NCBI GenBank assembly: GCA_030123805.1
Contig: JASJXV010000004.1
Coordinates: 1-58,927 of the forward strand
Source of the DNA: Gammaproteobacteria bacterium
Lineage (GTDB): Bacteria > Pseudomonadota > Gammaproteobacteria > Pseudomonadales > Azotimanducaceae
DNA length: 58,927 bases
Direction: 5' to 3'
The notes under the pieces are model-generated. The model did not search any database, had not been told where the DNA came from, and was given only the letters and a program-made list of their open reading frames with translations. Positions 57,247 to 58,927 of the stretch are shown here, in pieces; the first letter of the stretch is position 1; each line of letters opens with the position of its first letter. Both the position numbers and the translations under genes were made by a program.

Positions 57247-58115
57247 ATGGATGATAGTGACTACGAAGATCGAATAAGAAAGATGCAGCGATGGTCTCAA
57301 GGGCTGACTAGCAAGATTCTAAAAATCGTCGGGAGCTATAACGAAACCATATATCATTACACAGACACTGCCGGGCTAGTTGGAATAATTAGCACGGGGA
57401 AGGTATGGGCGACTCATGTTTCAAGATTGAACATTCGACTGAATATGATCTTGGCTTATCGCTAGTAGAAGGACTGATATTGAACTATCCTGCGAGAACA
57501 GAGGCTCTAAAAGAAAAAGCAATATCAGACTTAACCTCAAGGGATACCTTCATTTCATGCTACTCCGGAACTAGGGATCTCTTAAGCCAGTGGCGTGCTT
57601 ACTCCGGACCCAATGTCGGATTTTGTATAGGCTTCAAGGGATCTCAGATGGCGACGATAGATTCTCGAATGCCTCTTTTGGAAAAGGTGATCTACCAAAA
57701 AGATACCGCAGAAGCCGTAGTTTCACTCCTCATGAAAGAGGCTGACTCGTATCCATACGAGCACGAATTTGGAGAAGTTGAAGTAGGCTATTTACTAGGT
57801 ACACTCGCGGGTCTCCTTAACGTAACAGCGTGTATAATAAAACATCATTCGTTCTCCGAAGAAAACGAGTATAGGCAAATCTATCAGCCTGGTTCCACGG
57901 ACTTGAGCTACGATATAAAGCACCGTGCAGGTCAATTTGGTTTAACTCCCTACGTTGAAATCGGCTTCGAAGAAAAGCGACTACCCATCGACTCAATTAC
58001 AATCGGCCCTTGCAAAGACCCCGAGTTAGAACATAGAGCACTTGACTCACTACTGCATTCACATGGCTACGAGGACGTCAAAGTGCTCTATTCTGAAGTT
58101 CCTTTAAGGGTATAG
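57247..58115 (+). pseudogene. DUF2971 family gene with single-base frameshift
   Basis: The first frame (57247-57465) gives the N-terminus with IYHYTDTAGLVGIISTGKVW and ATHVSRLN, and the second (57405-58115) the rest with STEYDLGL, FISCYSGTRDLLSQWRAYS and FCIGFKG. DUF2971 proteins normally read HASYLND-S/P-EF at this point; one base missing after AAC (near 57432) destroys LNDSTEYDLGL. The function of the family is unknown. The gene sits as cargo before attC1, typical of cassettes. The product could still be made if the shift is a sequencing error. Confidence 0.8.
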
Positions 58116-58166
58116 CGACGAGGTGATATGCGGCAAAAGGGAATAGATTTATTTTATGAAGATCAA

Positions 58167-58241
58167 ATATAACAAGTGTATGTTGTCGCTTCGCTGGGAC
58201 CTCCGCGTTTCACGCTCCGGCCCCAAATACAGGCGTTACAA
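58167..58241 (+). other. Integron recombination site attC1
   Basis: R'' ATATAAC and R' end GTTACAA bracket the site. The outer arm TAAC-AAG-TGTATGTTG pairs with CAAATACA-GGC-GTTA, leaving one unpaired G in the left arm as usual for attC. The inner arms GGGACC and GGCCCC pair. The site ends the DUF2971 cassette; exchange would occur between bases 58235 and 58236. R' deviates slightly from GTTRRRY. Confidence 0.75.
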
Positions 58242-58245
58242 CTCT

Positions 58246-58542
58246 TTAGAAGCGGCGCTTAATATTTCGGTAAAAATTTTCGTGGGAGCCAAAAGCCATC
58301 AATTCGAGTGTTAGAGTGTCACCATTGAAGCTGTACCCTAATAATGTGAGCTGTTTGTTCATCTTAAATTTGTGTACGCGTAAAAAAGCCAGGGCGCCCT
58401 TTTTTTTCTCACCTAGTGTCGGTTTTGCCATTAATACTCTAACGGCATCATCAAGGTCTTTTTTCTGGTTTGCCTTCAGCTTTTTTACAGCTTTCCTAAA
58501 TGTTGGTGTTTGTAAAACTGTTGTTGCTTTAGCCAAAATCAT
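58246..58542 (-). CDS. RelE/ParE-family toxin
   Basis: 98 residues from MILAKATTVLQTPTFRKAVK; a longer start lies inside the antitoxin and is unlikely. The pattern FRKAVKKLKANQKKDLDDAV, then PTLGEKKKG, FKMNKQLTLLGY and the C-terminal GSHENFYRNIKRRF is that of RelE/ParE-type toxins, which act on translating mRNA or on gyrase. It is encoded just after its antitoxin with a 14-base overlap. It lies inside an integron cassette between attC1 and attC2, on the strand opposite to usual cassette orientation. Confidence 0.88.
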   Translation of the reverse strand: MILAKATTVLQTPTFRKAVKKLKANQKKDLDDAVRVLMAKPTLGEKKKGALAFLRVHKFKMNKQLTLLGYSFNGDTLTLELMAFGSHENFYRNIKRRF

Positions 58543-58750
58543 AGCTCTCCAGTTTTCCAGCTTCAAGCTCGGCTTTAGCAACAATCGCCTGTTTCACAAA
58601 TTCGTAAGGCAAATCGGGGTTATCTTCCATAATTTCACCAATTTTTGCCCAGTGTTCAATTTGCTTAGGTGGTGTTCGGTTAAGTGCTTTAGCCATGATA
58701 GTGGCTTTTTCAATAAGGTCTTGGTCTAATCGTATGCTGGTAGTCGCCAT
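58529..58750 (-). CDS. ParD-like antitoxin
   Basis: 73 residues from MATTSIRLDQDLIEKATIMA, a ribbon-helix-helix DNA-binding start, followed by RTPPKQIEHWAKIGEIMEDN and PDLPYEFVKQAIVAK, the mark of the ParD_like antitoxin family. A longer frame to 58867 runs through attC2 and is not expected. It would neutralise the following toxin and repress the shared promoter, which must lie between 58750 and attC2. Confidence 0.88.
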   Translation of the reverse strand: MATTSIRLDQDLIEKATIMAKALNRTPPKQIEHWAKIGEIMEDNPDLPYEFVKQAIVAKAELEAGKLESYDFG

Positions 58751-58809
58751 TTCCGTCTCCTCGACATCGTATGTGACCAAGTGTAGCAATATACCACAAT
58801 TGTGGCAAG

Positions 58810-58882
58810 TTGTAACAAGGCGCTGTTGTCGGACTGCTTTTCCGCTGGCGCTCCAAAGCAGCCGCAAAGCGTGGCGTTAAGC
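58810..58882 (+). other. Integron recombination site attC2
   Basis: The outer arm TAAC-AAG-GCGCTGTTG pairs with CAAAGCGTGGC-GTTA leaving an unpaired G. The inner arm CGGACTGCTTT pairs with AAAGCAGCCG leaving an unpaired A, around a small loop. R' GTTAAGC fits GTTRRRY. This is a textbook folded attC. Exchange falls between 58876 and 58877, so the toxin-antitoxin cassette would span 58236-58876 (641 bases). A further cassette begins after it and runs off the window. Confidence 0.85.
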
Positions 58883-58927
58883 GGCAGGGGCTACTGCCGG
58901 TCCATCAAGATTGGGTATACTTTTAGT

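Overview
This window is chromosomal DNA from a gammaproteobacterium. Its gene order follows the pseudomonad chromosome closely: purA / hfq-hflXKC, miaA-mutL, queG/orn/psd, fimX-serB, topoisomerase IV genes-cpdA, waaA, and the LPS-core waa block next to glnE. The EF-P/EpmA/EpmB set, a FimX-type degenerate GGDEF-EAL protein and the waaP/carbamoyltransferase core genes also fit a member of Pseudomonadales in the broad sense. I cannot name a genus. The order differs from Pseudomonas in several visible losses: no hisZ beside purA, no waaG or ilvE in the waa block, and only the C-terminal part of nudF.

Layout. 0-12 kb (minus strand): purA, a DUF2065 gene, hflC-hflK-hflX-hfq, miaA-mutL, a cell-wall amidase, tsaE and nnr. 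12-18 kb: queG, orn, a rhodanese-psd pair, then epmA-efp and epmB, which are EF-P and two of its modification enzymes. 18-30.6 kb: fimX, serB, a membrane protein with a cyclase-like domain, parC and parE, cpdA, a DUF1249 gene, a nudF remnant and waaA. 30.7-36.5 kb: a FAD oxidoreductase/aldo-keto reductase pair, a glycine-zipper lipoprotein, an EF-hand protein, a translationally coupled ECF-sigma operon (sigma factor, putative anti-sigma factor, small acidic membrane protein, DUF3106 protein) and a frameshifted multihaem cytochrome. 36.8-47 kb: LPS core genes (hldE, a lipid A acyltransferase, a GT4 glycosyltransferase, a carbamoyltransferase, a double kinase, waaP, waaC, waaF). 47-57 kb: glnE, a PilB/GspE-type ATPase, argA, ilvD, and a PnuC-family transporter overlapping a thiamine pyrophosphokinase gene. 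57.2 kb to the end: integron-type gene cassettes.

The most unusual content is in the repeats and the right end. A composite repeat of several hairpins occurs as two inverted copies flanking serB and its divergent neighbour. One copy is interrupted by a 236-238 bp element with inverted ends, inserted at GTTAAC, and the other copy is the matching empty site. A 40 bp piece of the repeat recurs after the thiamine gene. A related palindrome half (AGGAGGCTGTCCGAGAT) occurs at the 3' ends of parC and parE and encodes the last residues of ParC. At the right end two well-formed attC sites (58167-58241 and 58810-58882) bound a toxin-antitoxin cassette. A frameshifted DUF2971 gene lies in the cassette before it. 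No integrase gene lies on the side where attC orientation predicts one, so this looks like an attC cluster lacking an integrase (CALIN). No tRNA, rRNA or CRISPR array was seen.
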